Assembly (NCBI GenBank): GCA_003184365.1 | Contig: NKYR01000254.1 | Location: 1-11,182, forward strand | Length of the DNA: 11,182 nucleotides | Reading direction: 5' to 3' | From: Evernia prunastri | Taxonomy: Eukaryota; Ascomycota; Lecanoromycetes; Lecanorales; Parmeliaceae | Part shown: piece after piece, positions 9,252 to 11,182 of the stretch | How positions within the stretch are numbered: the first letter of the stretch is position 1 | Layout of the letters: each line of letters opens with the position of its first letter | Position numbers and translations under genes: made by a program | Notes under the pieces: model-generated | Told to the model about the DNA's origin: nothing | Databases searched by the model: none | What the model saw: the letters and a program-made list of their open reading frames with translations, nothing else

Positions 9252-9455
9252 ATGACTCGGGTCCGGCGAGGTGTAGCCTCCAAGTCTGAAAAGCAGGCTA
9301 GATGGGAGTCCCAGCTCCGTCACGACGAGGAGGATAAGGCGGAGCGAGCGACTGCTAGAGAGGCTGCGGCAGCGAGAAGGAAGGCGAAGTCTATGAAGCC
9401 TAGGGAGGAGGATGTTAGCCAATTGGCTGATCATTTGTTAAGTTCTTCGCTGTAG
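9252..9455 (+). other. Charged 67-codon frame inside the MULE-like element
   Basis: The frame starts MTRVRRGVASKSEKQ and is dominated by Lys, Arg, Glu and Ala (for example a KAERATAREAAAARRKAK stretch), predicting one long charged helix. I do not recognise it. An overlapping frame just upstream (about 9190-9280) is also open for about 30 codons and crosses the undetermined base at 9241, so the two could be parts of one decayed protein separated by a frameshift. It could be the relic of an autonomous parent's coding region or a chance frame. Expression is doubtful. Confidence 0.25.
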
Positions 9456-9519
9456 AGTAGTTAGTGCTGATAATGATCCACCTTCTCAATATTTAGAGAT
9501 CATTAAGCGATATTTGGCC

Positions 9520-9555
9520 TGGTGGGGTACATACTTTAGTATGGTAACCCCACCA
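9520..9555. repeat. Right subterminal nested hairpin of the MULE-like element
   Basis: The outer arms TGGTGGGGT (9520-9528) and ACCCCACCA (9547-9555) pair over 9 bp. The inner arms CATACT (9530-9535) and AGTATG (9538-9543) pair over 6 bp with a TT loop, and the two stems are separated by a small asymmetric bulge. This is a strong 36-nt structure 22 bp inside the right terminal repeat. Confidence 0.8.
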
Positions 9556-9577
9556 AAATTAAGGTACCTGGCAAGAA

Positions 9578-9647
9578 CGGGAGGCTGATTTTAGCTGCAA
9601 ATCAGTGACGGGGGACTGTGGGAGGGGGACTGTCCCGAGTCAAGTGG
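9578..9647 (-). repeat. Right terminal inverted repeat (70 bp)
   Basis: It is the reverse complement of 8839-8908 at 68 of 70 positions. The very low divergence suggests recent insertion or recent maintenance relative to the decayed gene nearby. Confidence 0.93.
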
Positions 9648-9740
9648 AGCTATATACAGGTGTGGGTGGGCGGGGAAAGAATGCTATGGTTCTGAAAGAG
9701 ATGGAATCGAATGAGGAGCTCAACACTGATGGGCAGCCCA

Positions 9741-9749
9741 TATAAATAG
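9741..9749 (+). promoter_or_regulatory. TATA box, TATAAATAG
   Basis: A consensus TATA box lies in sequence not assignable to a host gene. No plus-strand coding sequence follows within 1 kb. It most likely belongs to a remnant retrotransposon promoter. Confidence 0.4.
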
Positions 9750-9821
9750 AGCTCTCAGTTAGTCTGCAATCTCCTGAATATCGCGTTCTTGACACGAATC
9801 GCGTCTCTATGAATGTACTGC

Positions 9822-9844
9822 AATATCGCTTGCTAAGCGATATT
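9822..9844. repeat. Perfect 10-bp hairpin with 3-nt loop
   Basis: AATATCGCTT (9822-9831) and AAGCGATATT (9835-9844) are exact complements around GCT. The arm AAGCGATATT also occurs inside the MULE-like element at 9505-9514. Confidence 0.75.
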
Positions 9845-9897
9845 ATCATATCACACTATGTCATGCGATCGACTAACCCCCAGCCCCACTGGAGCGA

Positions 9898-10032
9898 TTA
9901 GTCTTCGTCTCTCATCATGTAGAGACTTTAAAACAGTTGGAATCGTTTGCAAGTGTGTTGCGGGGTCCCAACATCGGGGCTAGCTATCCGAAGAGGCATA
10001 TGTAGATTTCTCAGTGCTAGGAAAACTCCCAA
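9898..10032 (+). repeat. 135-bp direct repeat, copy 2
   Basis: This is the second copy of 8663-8797, offset 1235 bp. Relative to copy 1 it has six T-for-C and two C-for-T differences and no other change. Its left flank is GCGA where copy 1 has GCTG, so the boundary is sharp. Confidence 0.9.
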
Positions 10033-10044
10033 ACAGTCCAAGCG

Positions 10045-10082
10045 ACGGTCTCGTAGAGGCCGTTCCTGACGAGAATCGTCAG
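10045..10082. repeat. Two adjacent mini-hairpins with 3-nt loops
   Basis: ACGGTCTC-GTA-GAGGCCGT (10045-10063; one G-T wobble) is followed at once by CTGACGA-GAA-TCGTCAG (10066-10082; perfect). They lie between the second 135-bp repeat and the gypsy LTR. Confidence 0.6.
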
Positions 10083-10124
10083 TATTAGTGTTAGGACTGC
10101 AACTAGAATAAATCAATAGTGGTA

Positions 10125-10250
10125 TGTAACGAATAAATTAAGTCTAAGGAGAGAAGACTATTGTACATAGAATATGAGGGAGGCATGCCAAGGCCGGAAT
10201 AACGTTGTTCCAGAGTAGTACTGCCCTGGGTGCTATGCACACTCGTAACA
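10125..10250 (-). repeat. 3' LTR of the gypsy element (probable 126 bp)
   Basis: The inner border is secure: CGTAACA ends at 10250, three bases from the polypurine tract, so on the minus strand the LTR begins TGTTACGA. The best outer border is TGTAACGA at 10125, which gives 8-bp inverted ends with one mismatch. A 126-bp LTR is short. An alternative is TGTTA at 8661, which would make an LTR interrupted by the MULE-like element and containing an internal duplication. Confidence 0.55.
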
Positions 10251-10264
10251 GTACCCCCCCCCTC
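10251..10264 (-). other. Polypurine tract of the gypsy element
   Basis: On the minus strand this reads GAG followed by a run of G, then TAC, directly before the LTR start TGTTACG. It is the expected primer site for plus-strand DNA synthesis. The nine-base C run at 10254-10262 on the plus strand is the core. Confidence 0.75.
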
Positions 10265-10706
10265 AAATAGCGATGTCCCAGCGCTATGAAAGAATGATAT
10301 ATGCATGCAATAAGTCCCTTTGAACGCTTGAAATCCACGCATGCTATTTAGACAGGCAGTTAGGACGTGCGCCTCCTTCGAAGATTGCTGAAGAACTCCC
10401 TCTCACTCAGTCACCGCTGCTCAGAGGGCTACTGCTCCACCATTAAGCACCCGGGAGGTGCTTGCCAGGGTGTCGAACCGAGGGATGAGGTCATTGATAT
10501 TGCCTACTGCCGCTAGAGGTCAGGTGAGAGGTGGTGGTGGTGAGGTAGGGACGCTTTGTTCGAGTCCTATAAACGTGGCAAGGGCGTGAGGCATTCGTTC
10601 CGGATCAATAGCCGGCCCGGCTATTGCATGCTGATTCGCTTTGAAGTTGAATTTGGACGGTTTGAATGGCCCACATGGCCCCCATTCCCAACCAGGCCTT
10701 CCTTCC
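10265..10706 (-). other. Untranslated region between pol stop and polypurine tract
   Basis: About 440 bp contain no part of the pol frame. An overlapping minus-strand frame (10520-10846) begins inside the pol C-terminus and continues into this region, ending in a Pro-rich segment; it has no recognised domain. A perfect hairpin AAGCACC-CGGGA-GGTGCTT lies at 10445-10463. A GGTTCGA sequence resembling a tRNA B box has no supporting cloverleaf. Confidence 0.5.
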
Positions 10707-11182
10707 TCAACGAGGGGCCTTAGGGTGCTTCCGATAGAACTCATCAACGACTTCCTGAGCACCGTCGAATTCCCCTGCGTCAGCGTAGTACCATTCGTCA
10801 TCTCTTTCGACGTTGTGCCATTTAACCTTGTACTGGAGTCTGCCATAGTACCGCCTAGACTTGAGAATATCGTCCACGTCCCAGAGCTTCTCGCCGTCGC
10901 TTGTCACATTTGGTCGGGGAGGTTCTAGTTCTTGGCCTGGTAGAGGATCATCTGCTGCGGGGCGAAGGCGGTCGGGGCTGAAAGTAGGGTTATTCCTCAT
11001 ACTGCGTGGAAGTTCTAGTTTGTAGGATTCGCCTGCTTTTCCTATGACGCGATAAGGGCCTAGCATCTTATCTTCTAGGTCTTTGACAGGCCTCTCAGTT
11101 CGGATGTTCTTTGATGATAGCCAGACCCAATCTCCTTCATCATAGGTGACGTCCTTTCGGTGTTTATTTGCCTGAACTCTCA
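10707..11182 (-). CDS. Pol polyprotein C-terminus: integrase GPY/F module and chromodomain (partial)
   Basis: The frame enters from the right edge and is open for 158 codons to a stop at 10707-10709. The first ~45 residues are the integrase C-terminal region (DEGDWVWLSSKNI, then MLGPYRVIGKAG with the GPY/F motif, then SFXP-like FSPDRLRP). The last ~60 residues are a chromodomain: WDVDDILKSRRYYG, LQYKVKW, then W and two Y of an aromatic cage region (DDEWYYADAGEF), and a terminal helix. Chromodomains in this position define chromoviruses and guide integration to chromatin carrying certain histone marks, commonly heterochromatin. That fits a subtelomeric location. The translation starts outside the window. 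Confidence 0.95.
   Translation of the reverse strand, partial: RVQANKHRKDVTYDEGDWVWLSSKNIRTERPVKDLEDKMLGPYRVIGKAGESYKLELPRSMRNNPTFSPDRLRPAADDPLPGQELEPPRPNVTSDGEKLWDVDDILKSRRYYGRLQYKVKWHNVERDDEWYYADAGEFDGAQEVVDEFYRKHPKAPR

Larger units (their letters stand above)
8839..9647. mobile_element. Non-autonomous MULE-like DNA transposon (809 bp)
   Basis: The element is bounded by 70-bp terminal inverted repeats (8839-8908 and 9578-9647) that agree at 68 of 70 positions, and by a 9-10 bp target duplication. Termini read CCACTCAACTCGGG and, inverted, CCACTTGACTCGGG. Each repeat contains ACAGTCCCCC twice, 14 bp apart, and a small hairpin CTGATTT-7 nt-AAATCAG. The 669-bp interior is too short for a transposase and has only a 67-codon charged frame. 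Subterminal hairpins lie inside each end. Long inverted repeats plus this duplication length point to the Mutator-like superfamily, and the element would need a transposase in trans. Superfamily assignment rests on structure, not on any transposase homology. One undetermined base lies at 9241. Confidence 0.88.
8830..9656. repeat. Target-site duplication AGCTATATA(C)
   Basis: AGCTATATA occurs at 8830-8838 and again at 9648-9656, immediately outside the two inverted repeats of the DNA transposon. A following C at 8839 and 9657 makes the duplication 9 or 10 bp, depending on how that base is assigned. This length fits Mutator-like elements (8-11 bp) better than hAT (8 bp) or Tc1/mariner (TA). Confidence 0.85.
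9658..9897 (+). other. LTR-like segment with TATA box
   Basis: This 240-bp stretch between the MULE-like element and the second 135-bp repeat has no coding frame. It carries TATAAATAG at 9741-9749, downstream of GC-rich sequence, and a tight hairpin at 9822-9844. This resembles the promoter part of a fungal LTR read on the plus strand, opposite to the gypsy element to its right. No LTR boundary is visible, so it is called only LTR-like. Confidence 0.35.
10125..11182 (-). mobile_element. Ty3/gypsy chromovirus LTR retrotransposon, 3' part
   Basis: Read on the minus strand, the order is pol C-terminus with chromodomain, a 440-bp untranslated stretch, a polypurine tract, and an LTR starting TGTTACGAGTG. 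This is the standard 3' end of a Ty3/gypsy element. The 5' LTR, gag, protease, RT, RNase H and most of integrase lie beyond the right edge. No frame break occurs in the visible coding part, so the copy may be recent. The outer LTR border is uncertain (see the LTR entry). Confidence 0.85.

Noticed and set aside
10470..10490. GGTTCGA on the minus strand as a tRNA B box
   Set aside because: The bases around it do not form a T-arm stem, and no A box, anticodon arm or acceptor stem is found at the right distance.
1..11182. CRISPR arrays, bacterial operons, riboswitches, rRNA or tRNA genes
   Set aside because: None were found. The window is eukaryotic and fungal, with no regularly spaced repeats other than the telomere.

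Overview
The window is a chromosome end of a filamentous ascomycete (Pezizomycotina; the class cannot be fixed from this sequence). Bases 1-96 are sixteen perfect TAACCC units, the C-rich telomere strand, so the chromosome starts at base 1. Genes have short 52-97 bp introns with GT..AG borders and CTGAC/CTAAT-type branch sites. They encode fungal-specific families: a PTH11-type rhodopsin-like receptor and a microsomal P450 of the trichodiene-oxygenase type. The right end is built of transposons, including a chromodomain Ty3/gypsy element.

Layout: (1) 1-96 telomere. (2) 97-1968 gene-poor, partly AT-rich subtelomere with a diverged 28-bp direct repeat and a perfect 14-bp-arm hairpin. (3) 1969-3458 (+), a five-exon, 411-residue seven-helix membrane protein. 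(4) 3878-5579 (-), a decayed two-exon gene of an uncharacterised fungal family, with four in-frame stops. Each stop is one transition from a sense codon. (5) 5580-6480, no gene seen, AT-rich near 6240-6330. (6) 6481-8148 (-), a three-exon, 519-residue cytochrome P450. (7) 8149-8660, the P450 upstream region. (8) 8661-10124, a mosaic of mobile DNA: a 135-bp direct repeat at 8663-8797 and 9898-10032 brackets an 809-bp non-autonomous DNA transposon (8839-9647). That transposon has 70-bp terminal inverted repeats (68/70 identical) and a 9-10 bp target duplication. (9) 10125-11182 (-), the 3' end of a Ty3/gypsy chromovirus: LTR, polypurine tract, long untranslated stretch, and the pol C-terminus with GPY/F module and chromodomain. 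The element runs off the right edge.

Functionally the window holds two apparently intact host genes, a putative sensor and an oxidative enzyme, in a subtelomere that is also collecting transposons and point-mutated gene remains. Such locations often hold lineage-specific secondary-metabolism genes. No terpene or polyketide synthase is visible here, so no pathway can be assigned to the P450. The least ordinary items are the well-preserved hairpin-rich MULE-like element, the strand-asymmetric transition-only divergence of the 135-bp repeat, and the four-stop pseudogene.
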